NCBI RefSeq assembly: GCF_000687455.2
Contig: NZ_JGVW01000079.1
Location: 1-64,000 of the forward strand
Source: Burkholderia sp. lig30
GTDB lineage: Bacteria; Pseudomonadota; Gammaproteobacteria; Burkholderiales; Burkholderiaceae
Reading direction: 5' to 3'
Length of the DNA: 64,000 bases
In this document: positions 37,954 to 47,066 of the stretch, piece by piece
How the letters are laid out: each line of letters opens with the position of its first letter
Numbering within the stretch: the stretch's first letter is position 1
Translations under genes and position numbers: made by a program
The notes under the pieces: generated by a model
Seen by the model: the letters and a program-made list of their open reading frames with translations, nothing else
Told to the model about the DNA's origin: nothing
The model's database searches: none

Positions 37954-40900
37954 GCGACACGATGAACCCCTTGTCCGAATACTGGCCCTCCTCCGAGCGG
38001 ATCGCGGCGTGTCTGCGAACCGAGGCGGAAACCGTCGATCAGGCGCTGCTGCTTGCGGTCCACCAGACAGTCACGCTCAGGCAGCGCTCCGCGCAATCGG
38101 GTACTGAGGAGCCGGCCACTGAGAACGATCTGCTCGATGCACTCATGCGCCCCGTCAACGACGGCAGCGCGGTGATCGTCGCGATCACGGGTGCGTCGGG
38201 CGTCGGCAAATCGCACATGGTGCGGTGGCTCGGCGCGCAACTCGACCGTCATCCGCGCCGTGAAGATCTCATCGTCGTGTCAATTCCCAAGACCGCAAGC
38301 CTCCGGCGCGTCGTTCAGTTGATTCTCAAGCCGCTGCACGGCGAGCAGTACGTCGCGATGCGCGAGGAACTGGACCGAGCGGCCGAGTCGCTCGACATGG
38401 CGAGCGCCTCCGAGATGTTGGGCACGGCGCTCGCGCAGGAACTAGAGATTCTGGCGCTCCAGTTGAAGGAACAGAGCAAGGCAACGAAGAACTTCGCGGA
38501 AGGCGCGCGCATTGTCGTCGCCGACCATCTGCGCAATCTCATTCGCGATCCGGACATTCTGGACCGCTGGTTCAAGCACGTGCTTCAGCGCATCGTCAGG
38601 TCGAGTCTCGAGGGAACGGGGGAGCCCGAACTGCGACAGTTCCAGCCATCTGATTTCATCGCGCCTGATGAGGTGAGCGCGGGCGGAGACTTGCGCGATG
38701 TCGTCAATCGCGCGCTCGCGCACCTGTCGAGCGCGAACGGCATCCACCGCGAGACGGCAGCGAAAGTGCTGCAGGAAGTGCTAGACCCCGCGCTACGCAA
38801 AATATTTCGTTTCACCGAGGCGCTCAAGCAGCGCACTATCGGCGAAGTCGTTAGTGAAATCCGCACGCAATTGCTCGCGGACGGCAAGGAACTCGTCCTG
38901 CTGATCGAGGACTTGGCCGCGCTTTCCGGCATCCAGCAACCACTGCTCGACATCATGATCGCCGAGTGCGACGAGAAGGGTCTGCGGGTGCGCGCCCCGA
39001 TCCGCACCGCGGTGGCGGTCACGGACGGTTTTCTGATCGGCCGGCAGACAGTGCTCACACGCGCGAAGGTGCAATGGGTCGTGCCTAGCGAGGGTATCGA
39101 CGAGGCGACTGTGGTGCGTCTGCTCGTCGAGTTGACTGGCCGCTATCTGAACGCCGCGCGCTGGGGTATCGAACGCCTGAAGGACGACTTCGAGACCGCG
39201 GAGCGCAATGCCGCGGATCTCTACTCGTGGGTGCCGACATTCGAACCCGTGATCGATGCGCAAGCCTCAACGCAACTTCGCGAATTTGGACGCAGTGCGG
39301 CGGGCTACAGTCTGTTCCCTTTCAACAAGGCGTCGATACGTTCGCTCGGGGCGTCCGTGCTCAAGGTCGACAACGCATGGCGGTTCAATCCGCGCGCCTT
39401 CATCAACGAGGTGTTGACCAAGACGCTCAGTCTGCGTGACAGCTTCGAAAAAGCCGCCTTCCCGCCCGCCCGGTTCCGCAACACCAAACTCCGTGCGGAG
39501 ATGAGCGTAGCGCTGGAGCATCTGCATTTGGGCACGGAGGTGCAAGGACGGATGGAATCGCTGCTGTTTCACTGGGCGGGCGACCCCAAGACATTGTCCG
39601 AGGCTGCATCGCTCTCTCCCGAGGTGTTCAAGGCGTTCTCGTTGCCCTTGCCTTACAAGACCAACGTACAGGAAGCAGCCGAGGAGGATCAGCACAGGAA
39701 AGAGAAACAGGATCGCGTCGAACCCGATACGGACAACAAACAGGATGAGCAGGCCCCCAAACCGATCGATACTGCGCCCGGGGAGAGACCCAGCGACTAC
39801 GCGCTGGCGATGGAAGCCTGGGACATCGAACACCGCCTGACCAACGACGCCTCGCGCAGAACGCGCAACCTTCTCGCGGAGGCGCTGAATCGGCGTCTCG
39901 ATCCCGACGACTGGTGTCTACACGGCCAGAAAGTGGAAGCTGGCTGGTTCTGGCTGCCACCTGCGCACAACATCAACAACCCGTCCAAGGCTCCGATGAT
40001 TCGCCTGTCACCGCCGGACGTTCCGATTCCGCCTCGCCTCATCGCGGGTCTGAAGGCGTTGGATCGCTGGGAGGTCAAGGGAAAGACGTGGGACTATCCC
40101 GGCGGGGACGACGACTATGCATCCGCCGATGCGGTGCTCGACGAACTCGAGCGCAAAGTCCTCGATCTGATGTTCGACGAATCGATCCGCGATGCGAGCA
40201 TCGCCATGCACGCACTGCATCGGCAGAACCTGCTTCTGGGCATCACGTCCCGTCCGGACAATCCGGGCCTGAAGGACCTCTTCACCACCATGCCTTCAGA
40301 AGCGAAGTTCGACGCGAAATCGCTAGACTCGGTGACGACAAAGGCTCTCGATCGCCGTGAGCGCGCCATGGGTGGCCGCGCACAGTTGCAGGACCGCCTC
40401 AAAAAGTACTTGGCGTGCTATCAGGGCAATCTAGGCGACAAGGTGCTGGCCATCGACACCGAGCGCTTGCGCCTCGCGAGCAAGCGTGAACTGGAACAGA
40501 AGTGGTCGTTCGCGCTAAAGGGCCGAGCCGCCAAGGACAGCGACGATGTGCTCGACACGCTGGAACGCCTGTCGCCGCAATCTATCGACATGTTGTTGCG
40601 CGAACTCGCGGCCGCCGTAAACTGCCGTCTGCCCGAGACGGCGGACGCATTTGACGCTGAACATGGCCGCGTGGCTTGGCGCGAAGAGATGAAAGGCGTC
40701 GTTGATCAAGCGGTGCTTCTGTCCTTCTGGCCGCCCGGCGATTTCGGTCAGGCCGCCGTGCGCGCGGCGATTGACCGCCTTTCGGTGGATGGCGTCGACT
40801 CGGTCGTTGCGCGTCTGCGCAAGATGCAAGCGACTGGGGAATCGACGGATACGCACCGGCAGCTTGCGGCGCTATCGGCGGTGCCGCTGCCGCGTCTCGT

Positions 40901-41045
40901 CGCGATTCATCAGGATGTCATGCTCCTGCGAAACTTCCTGAGTGCGCTCGGCAAAAGCGTCGATCAGCAGACGACATCGATCGACGATCAGGCCGCGATC
41001 CACGCGCATGAAGACTTAATGACCAACCTCGCGTGGGAGAAGTGA
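37950..41045 (+). CDS. dpdH: DpdH: large AAA+-type ATPase
   Basis: A 1031-residue protein with Walker A GASGVGKS at residues 81-88 and a Walker B-like strand LVLLIEDLAALSG near residue 313. A charged linker (EAAEEDQHRKEKQDRVEPDT, about 570-610) splits it into an ATPase half and a C-terminal half of unknown fold. Start and stop overlap dpdG (ATGA) and dpdI (TGATG). Probably the energy-driven regulator of the restriction part. Confidence 0.82.
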   Translation: MSDTMNPLSEYWPSSERIAACLRTEAETVDQALLLAVHQTVTLRQRSAQSGTEEPATENDLLDALMRPVNDGSAVIVAITGASGVGKSHMVRWLGAQLDRHPRREDLIVVSIPKTASLRRVVQLILKPLHGEQYVAMREELDRAAESLDMASASEMLGTALAQELEILALQLKEQSKATKNFAEGARIVVADHLRNLIRDPDILDRWFKHVLQRIVRSSLEGTGEPELRQFQPSDFIAPDEVSAGGDLRDVVNRALAHLSSANGIHRETAAKVLQEVLDPALRKIFRFTEALKQRTIGEVVSEIRTQLLADGKELVLLIEDLAALSGIQQPLLDIMIAECDEKGLRVRAPIRTAVAVTDGFLIGRQTVLTRAKVQWVVPSEGIDEATVVRLLVELTGRYLNAARWGIERLKDDFETAERNAADLYSWVPTFEPVIDAQASTQLREFGRSAAGYSLFPFNKASIRSLGASVLKVDNAWRFNPRAFINEVLTKTLSLRDSFEKAAFPPARFRNTKLRAEMSVALEHLHLGTEVQGRMESLLFHWAGDPKTLSEAASLSPEVFKAFSLPLPYKTNVQEAAEEDQHRKEKQDRVEPDTDNKQDEQAPKPIDTAPGERPSDYALAMEAWDIEHRLTNDASRRTRNLLAEALNRRLDPDDWCLHGQKVEAGWFWLPPAHNINNPSKAPMIRLSPPDVPIPPRLIAGLKALDRWEVKGKTWDYPGGDDDYASADAVLDELERKVLDLMFDESIRDASIAMHALHRQNLLLGITSRPDNPGLKDLFTTMPSEAKFDAKSLDSVTTKALDRRERAMGGRAQLQDRLKKYLACYQGNLGDKVLAIDTERLRLASKRELEQKWSFALKGRAAKDSDDVLDTLERLSPQSIDMLLRELAAAVNCRLPETADAFDAEHGRVAWREEMKGVVDQAVLLSFWPPGDFGQAAVRAAIDRLSVDGVDSVVARLRKMQATGESTDTHRQLAALSAVPLPRLVAIHQDVMLLRNFLSALGKSVDQQTTSIDDQAAIHAHEDLMTNLAWEK

Positions 41046-41779
41046 TGACAAGCCTGCTCGAACAGGCGCGGCAGGTCCGCGCCGGACTGAAAAAAGTGCA
41101 GGTTGCGAATCAGTTGCGGCACCAGTTGCAAGCCATCCAGATTCGTTCCGGAGAATGGGACAACATCAGGCGCAAGCGCCTCCAGTTGCTCGAAAGGACG
41201 GGATACCTCGCGACCGCCGACGCTCAAAGCGCGGATATGTTGAGAGCCAACGAGGCTGCCCGCGCCCTTTGCGACCGGGCGCGCGACCTCCTGCAGCAAG
41301 CGCAGGACGTTTCCGTCCTATCCGAGGACGCACTCTGGACGCGGCTCCTACAGGCGGCCGAAAAAGCCAATTCGATTTGCGAAGAGGCGATCCGCAGCAC
41401 TTGGCGCGCCTATGTATCGGGACTTGGTAGTCCAGACAGTCCCAACGCCCTCGCCGCGCGCGTGCCGGCTACGCCCGCCAACGAACCAGTATTGAACAAC
41501 TACCGTCTTATCCACAACAAGTACGCGGCGCTTGCACGCGCGGAGGCGCCCGCCAACGCCCAGTCGGCCGCAGACCTCCGCGACTACGTCGCGCAGTTGC
41601 GAGACATTATCTCCACGCTCGTGTCCGCGCCAGAAGCAGTGCAGAAGTTCTTCAAGGCAGTCGAGGGAAGCGGAGCATCGCTGGAACTGCTAACCGCCGA
41701 AGTGCTGGAGTGGCTGAAGCAATATGACGATGCAACGCGCTTCGTCATCAAGACACGGACGGATCAGCCATGGCGTTGA
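41045..41779 (+). CDS. dpdI: DpdI
   Basis: A 244-residue, almost entirely helical protein with long heptad-like stretches, so probably coiled coil. No enzymatic motif. Named from position between DpdH and DpdJ. The ATG at 41045 overlaps the dpdH stop, and its last 10 nt overlap the dpdJ start, so translation is coupled on both sides. Confidence 0.75.
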   Translation: MTSLLEQARQVRAGLKKVQVANQLRHQLQAIQIRSGEWDNIRRKRLQLLERTGYLATADAQSADMLRANEAARALCDRARDLLQQAQDVSVLSEDALWTRLLQAAEKANSICEEAIRSTWRAYVSGLGSPDSPNALAARVPATPANEPVLNNYRLIHNKYAALARAEAPANAQSAADLRDYVAQLRDIISTLVSAPEAVQKFFKAVEGSGASLELLTAEVLEWLKQYDDATRFVIKTRTDQPWR

Positions 41780-44700
41780 CGCCCGATCTCGCGCTGGCCG
41801 AACGCGCACTGGACAAACTGGAGCAGATCGAGGCGCGCGCCCTCGTCTGGGGTCTAGTCGACAACGCCCTCAGCAACGAAGAAGTCCACGAGGCGCTTAA
41901 CAGCGTCCTCCACGATAAACGTAACGCCGCGCTGCGCAACGACGTAGCCTGCAACATCGCGACCGCCCGCGACTTGCGTGAGCAACTCGCCACACTCGGC
42001 ATGCTATTTGAAGTACCCGCCTTGAACGTCGGCTGTTCGAATGACGGCCCGCGCTGGCGTACGCGCATGGCCGAAGGCGTGCGTCTGATCGCGCGACTGC
42101 GTCAACTGTTTCCGAAGCACGCTGGCAGCGCGCAGTGGGCGTCGGCGCCCACGCTCGTCGCGGACTATCGCTTTCTGCGTCGCGCGCGGCGCTACCCTCG
42201 ACGCGATCAGCAACGTGAAGCGGTGATGGATGTCATCGACAAAGTGGTGAACGATCCCACGCTGCTCGCAGCCGTCGGACACTGGCTCGGCCAACTACCG
42301 CCGAACGCTGGCCTGTCCCGTTTTCAGGTCGATGCCGCTGCGCGCATTCTCGGCGGACTGACAAGCCATACCCGCACGGGCACGCTTGTTTCCGCCGGAA
42401 CTGGCAGCGGCAAAACGCTCGCCTTCTATCTGCCCGCGCTCGCGTGGCTCGCCCAGCAGCGCGTCGAGTCGAAGAAAGGCCCTTCGGTTCGCGTGCTCGC
42501 GCTCTATCCGCGCAACGAACTGCTTAAGGATCAGCTAGCGGAGGTTTATGACCAATGCCGCAAGTTCGATGACTGGATCGCAAGCCACGGAGGTTCCCCG
42601 CTGCGCGTCGGCGTACTCTATGGCGAAACGCCCGAGTCGTTCAACGGCGCGTTGAAACAGCACGGCTGGCGCTTCAACGCGAGGGAATCCGTCTGCCCTT
42701 TCTTCACTTGTCCCGAGCCAGGCTGCGGCGGCGAGATGGCCGCGCTCGGCGAAGACCGGACGCGTGCTGTCGAACGCCTCGTCTGTAAGTCGTGCGGACA
42801 CATTGTCCAGTCCGACCGGCTCGCGTTCACGCGCGCAGCAATGGCCGAGGAACCACCCGACGTTCTTTTCACGTCGGTGGAGATGCTCAACCGCCATCTG
42901 TCCAATCCGAAGCTGCGTCATCTCTTCGGCGTCGGCCCGAATGCGACGGAGGCGCCCGGCCTCGTGCTCATGGACGAAGTGCATCTGTACTCCGGCACCT
43001 ACGGTGCACAGGTCGCCTATTTGATGCGCCGATGGTGGAGCGCTAGCGGCAGACGCTCGAGTTTCGTCGGCCTGTCTGCGACGATCTCCGAAGGACGGCG
43101 CTTCTTCGCAAGTTTGACCGGCCTCGATGAGTCGGTCGTGCAAGAAATCAAGCCGCAGGAGAAGGACATCGACGACGAGGGCGCGGAGTATCTGCTCGCC
43201 TTGCGCGGCGACCCCGTTTCACAGGCAGCGCTGCTGTCGACGACCATCCAGACGCTGATGCTGGCGGCGCGCCTGCTCGACCTGCGCGAGCGCTTCGACA
43301 AGAACCGCAATCCGTTCTTCGGCTGGCGCGCCTTCGCCTTTACCGACCAACTGGACTCCGCCAACCGCCTGTTCCGCAATCTTCAGGACGCGGAAGGCCG
43401 CAACTTTTACGGTCGCGCGAACATTGTGCGCCACCCCGAGGGCGGTCTTGCACGCTTGCGTCAGCGCGCAGATCCGCCCGGACGCCGCCATGAGGCCGGA
43501 CAGGACTGGCGCGTGCCGCAGGACATCGGCCACAATCTGACGGCGCGGCTCGAAGTCGCCCGTACAACTGCTCATGACTCGGGGGTGAGTTCACGGAGTG
43601 AAGTCGTCGTGGCAACCGCAGCGCTGGAAGTCGGCTTCGACGATCCTGCCGTCGGCGTGGTGATACAACACAAGGCGCCGCGCGACATCGCCTCGTTCCT
43701 GCAGCGCAAGGGGCGCGCGGGACGCACGCGCCATATGCGGCCTTGGACGATGGTCGTCCTCACCGACTATGGCCGCGATCGCCTCGCCTACCAGGCCTAC
43801 GATCAACTCTTTGATCCCGAGTTGCCGGCGCGTCAGTTGCCGCTGTCGAATCGCTATGTCCAGCGAATGCAATTGGTCTACGCGCTGCTCGACGAACTCG
43901 GCGACATGACCCACGCGGATCCACTCAAGATACAGGTTTGGCGCGACATGAAGGGCCCGGCCGACGACTCGCAGATCAAGCAATGGGACGAACCCAGCCG
44001 ACGTGCACTCGAGCGACTGGTTCGAAAGGTGTCGGTCGAAGAGCTTGCGTCAGCCGCGCAAGGGCTGCTCAGTGAAGCGCGGGCGCTTGCGCCGCAAGAC
44101 CGGGGGAGGGAAATGCAGTGGTCGGGCTATAACTGGCTGAAGACACGGCTGGCTCACCGGCGCCTTCATGCCGTGCTCAAACGCTTTCTGAGCAGTGAGG
44201 ACGCCGGCTACCGACTCGCCACCTCGCTACAGAAGCGCCTAGCGATTTCCCGCGAAGAAATGGACGTCCTGCTGTGGAATCAGCCGCGGCCGCTGCTGCT
44301 CGGCGCCGTGCCCACCGCCATGCGACGCCTCGCGCTCGACTGGCGTGGCAAAGATGGCGAGCACTCGGATTATCGTGCGGGGCATCCGCTGCCGGACTAT
44401 GTACCGGCCAATCTATTCGACGACCTGAGCCTGCCGGAAATGCATCTCGCGCTGCCCGGAAGCGAGGGCGAGGGGCACTATCTGCCGGTACAGCAGGGTC
44501 TGGGCGAGTTCGCGCCCGGCAAGGTCTCGCGCCGCTTCGATGACGCGCTCTGGCTCGGCGTTTCATCTCAGACGCTCAACACCTATCTCGGCATGGGGCA
44601 CGCCATTCTGGAACAGGATGCGGACATCGGAGAGTGGTACGAGACGCAGAGCGAGCGGCCCTTTCACCGGCTCGAAGACGGTCAGGTCGTCACGTACCGT

Positions 44701-46545
44701 GCGTATCGCCCGACCACCGCCCGTCTACAGGCCGCGCCCGGACGCCAGCCCGGATTGCCCGAACTGAGCGACACCTCCAACGCGCAACTCAAGTGGAGTT
44801 CGCATCTGGAAGCGCCGCGCGACGGCACCGAGTTCCTCCCCCCCGTAAGTGTCGGCGTAGGCCGCCTCATTCGGTCAATCGTTGCGCATACGCATGCGGG
44901 TCAATCCACCGCCGTGGTGCGCCGGTACGCGATCGCATCGCGCGCGGACATGCGCATGCGTATTGGCAATGAATCGCATCGGCTCACAGTCGACTGGAGC
45001 TTCATGCATGAGGATCAACCCTGCGGTGTGGGCTTCGAGATTGATGCGGACGCGCTGCTGATCGTGCTGAATCTTCCGCCCGCACTACACGCGAGCATTG
45101 ACTGGTCGGACTTGTCCCGCGGACGCGCCGCGCGTGCCGCCCGTTACAACTGGGAGGCGCAGCATTGCCCGAGCTTCATCGCGGCAGTCGCCAACCCGTT
45201 CCTACGCGGCTGGATTGCACAGATTTTTCAGATCGCGGCGATCCTCGTAGCCCGGAATGAGCAGTTGTCGCTGACCGCCGCGCTCGACGAAGTGGCCAAC
45301 GGCGCGCGCATGGATGTTCTGCTCGGCGTGCTCTCCACTGTCTTCCAGTTGCCCGAAGCCGAGGCCGGCGAGGACGGCCCGGACCGACTGCGGCGCGCGC
45401 TCGACGAAGCGCTGCAGTCCGAGACCGTCCGTGCTGCTGCGCGCGAAGCCGCCCGTGTACTCGTCACCCCTATCGACGCGGAATGGGAAGACTGGCTCTC
45501 CCGCACGGTGCGCGCGACACTCGGCGCCGCCTGCCTCGAAGCCATTCAGCAGGCCTGCCCGCAGGTGGACCCGGAAGGGCTGATCGTGGATATCGATCCG
45601 GGCATCCGTCTAAATGGTGTCGCACCGGAGCGAGCAGAGGTCTGGATTTCCGAAACCAGCCCAGGTGGCAACGGCATGATCGAACAGGTCACTGAATTGC
45701 TCGCATCGCGGCCCGATAGCTTCTACAAGCACGTGGAAGCCGCGCTCAGCGCCAGCGATCTGGAAAGCACGAGCATGCAACTGAAGCAACTGCTCGGTTG
45801 GATCGGTGGCGAAGCGCGTGACGTCGCGCTCGTTGAAGCGGTCATGCGGGTGCGCGACGCGGGTAGCCCGATCACCGCGCAGTTAGAGTTCGCCAAGCTG
45901 CGCGCGGAACTCGTCCGGCGGGGGCAAGCAGTGTTTCACGGCTACGCCGTGGCGCTTAGCCTGCGCATGCTGCGGCCCGGCAGCCCCGAAGAACTGGACA
46001 GGCTGATCGCAGAGATCCACGGTCACTGGGAGTCGCTTGAAGGCGCTCACGGTGTCGAGATCGATGTCCGCGTGATGTGCGCCGTCTTCAGCGGCGACAC
46101 GCGTCTTGACGCCGCCTTCGCATCCTCGGGCCTGATTCTGCCGACGAGCGACCGCGAGAGCTGGCGCTTTGGCGTACTGATGGGTCTGTTGTGGCCGCAA
46201 GGCCACGCACTGCGCGCCGTCAACTTGCCGCTATCGAACCGCTTCGGTCCGGCCGTCGCGACCGAGCGCCTCTTGCTCGGACAGTGGTTGACCCAGCGCG
46301 CGACGCCGATCGATCCAACCCAGCCGGGCTGGCAGGAACTCGCGCGCGAGCAACTCGCCACGCGGTGCGAGACGGTGTTCGCTGTGGCTGCTTCGCAAGC
46401 GCGCGAAATCATCCCAATCTTGGTCCGCACGTTGACCGTCGAGCCGATCCACTTCGATTATCTGAACGTCTTCGCCACGCTGTCGTCGGTGAAGCGTCGT
46501 GACGACTTCATCGAGCTCCACTTCTCAATTCCGGAATCCGCATGA
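41770..46545 (+). CDS. dpdJ: DpdJ: very large DEAD/DEAH helicase
   Basis: A 1591-residue SF2 helicase, the biggest protein in the window. Motif I is GTGSGKT (210-216), motif II is DEVH (about 401-404), and a zinc-knuckle-like insertion with CPFFTCPEPGCGG and CKSCGH is at about 305-345. The C-terminal helicase half has ALEVGFDDPAVGVVI and FLQRKGRAGRTRH (about 615-655). Near residue 1295, ETSPGGNGM resembles the DUF1998-type motif of MrfA-like helicases. It joins dpdK by ATGA. Confidence 0.87.
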   Translation: MALTPDLALAERALDKLEQIEARALVWGLVDNALSNEEVHEALNSVLHDKRNAALRNDVACNIATARDLREQLATLGMLFEVPALNVGCSNDGPRWRTRMAEGVRLIARLRQLFPKHAGSAQWASAPTLVADYRFLRRARRYPRRDQQREAVMDVIDKVVNDPTLLAAVGHWLGQLPPNAGLSRFQVDAAARILGGLTSHTRTGTLVSAGTGSGKTLAFYLPALAWLAQQRVESKKGPSVRVLALYPRNELLKDQLAEVYDQCRKFDDWIASHGGSPLRVGVLYGETPESFNGALKQHGWRFNARESVCPFFTCPEPGCGGEMAALGEDRTRAVERLVCKSCGHIVQSDRLAFTRAAMAEEPPDVLFTSVEMLNRHLSNPKLRHLFGVGPNATEAPGLVLMDEVHLYSGTYGAQVAYLMRRWWSASGRRSSFVGLSATISEGRRFFASLTGLDESVVQEIKPQEKDIDDEGAEYLLALRGDPVSQAALLSTTIQTLMLAARLLDLRERFDKNRNPFFGWRAFAFTDQLDSANRLFRNLQDAEGRNFYGRANIVRHPEGGLARLRQRADPPGRRHEAGQDWRVPQDIGHNLTARLEVARTTAHDSGVSSRSEVVVATAALEVGFDDPAVGVVIQHKAPRDIASFLQRKGRAGRTRHMRPWTMVVLTDYGRDRLAYQAYDQLFDPELPARQLPLSNRYVQRMQLVYALLDELGDMTHADPLKIQVWRDMKGPADDSQIKQWDEPSRRALERLVRKVSVEELASAAQGLLSEARALAPQDRGREMQWSGYNWLKTRLAHRRLHAVLKRFLSSEDAGYRLATSLQKRLAISREEMDVLLWNQPRPLLLGAVPTAMRRLALDWRGKDGEHSDYRAGHPLPDYVPANLFDDLSLPEMHLALPGSEGEGHYLPVQQGLGEFAPGKVSRRFDDALWLGVSSQTLNTYLGMGHAILEQDADIGEWYETQSERPFHRLEDGQVVTYRAYRPTTARLQAAPGRQPGLPELSDTSNAQLKWSSHLEAPRDGTEFLPPVSVGVGRLIRSIVAHTHAGQSTAVVRRYAIASRADMRMRIGNESHRLTVDWSFMHEDQPCGVGFEIDADALLIVLNLPPALHASIDWSDLSRGRAARAARYNWEAQHCPSFIAAVANPFLRGWIAQIFQIAAILVARNEQLSLTAALDEVANGARMDVLLGVLSTVFQLPEAEAGEDGPDRLRRALDEALQSETVRAAAREAARVLVTPIDAEWEDWLSRTVRATLGAACLEAIQQACPQVDPEGLIVDIDPGIRLNGVAPERAEVWISETSPGGNGMIEQVTELLASRPDSFYKHVEAALSASDLESTSMQLKQLLGWIGGEARDVALVEAVMRVRDAGSPITAQLEFAKLRAELVRRGQAVFHGYAVALSLRMLRPGSPEELDRLIAEIHGHWESLEGAHGVEIDVRVMCAVFSGDTRLDAAFASSGLILPTSDRESWRFGVLMGLLWPQGHALRAVNLPLSNRFGPAVATERLLLGQWLTQRATPIDPTQPGWQELAREQLATRCETVFAVAASQAREIIPILVRTLTVEPIHFDYLNVFATLSSVKRRDDFIELHFSIPESA

Positions 46546-47066
46546 GCCTGTCCCGAAGCATCTTTAAATCGGCCACCTCCGCGCCCGAAGCGGCGCGCGA
46601 CGCGCTTGCTGCCGTCTTTGCCGAGGAGCTGCTGGCGCCGAGCAAGACCGTCCATCTGCTGACACCTTGGATCAGCAACATCGTCATTTTCGACAACAGC
46701 GTGGGCAACTTCAGCGGCCTGAACCCGGAGTGGGATAGGCGTGAAATTCGCTTGATCGACACCCTTGTGGCTATTGCTTCTAACGACACCCAGCTCGTCA
46801 TCCGAGTGCGCCCGGACAATCACAATAAGCCCTTCGAGAAGCGCCTATTCAGCACGCTCGCGGATTCCGGCCTGCAGGACAAATGCGACTGGAAAGAGAA
46901 CAGTACCTTGCATACAAAGAGCCTGTTGACCGACCACGTGCTGATCGCTGGGTCGATGAACTTCACGGAGCGCGGCATCGCGCTCAACGAAGAAGTTGTG
47001 ACGCTGGATTTCGATCCGCAGCATATCGCTCAAGCCAAGATGGAGTTCTACGATCATGGCATCTGA
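46542..47066 (+). CDS. dpdK: DpdK: phospholipase D-like nuclease
   Basis: A 174-residue protein with one HKD motif, HTKSLLTDHVLIAGSMNFTE (about residues 125-144). PLD-type nucleases use two HKD motifs, so a dimer is expected. It is the most likely DNA-cutting enzyme among the restriction genes. Start overlaps dpdJ (ATGA) and it overlaps dpdD by 11 nt. Confidence 0.85.
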   Translation: MSLSRSIFKSATSAPEAARDALAAVFAEELLAPSKTVHLLTPWISNIVIFDNSVGNFSGLNPEWDRREIRLIDTLVAIASNDTQLVIRVRPDNHNKPFEKRLFSTLADSGLQDKCDWKENSTLHTKSLLTDHVLIAGSMNFTERGIALNEEVVTLDFDPQHIAQAKMEFYDHGI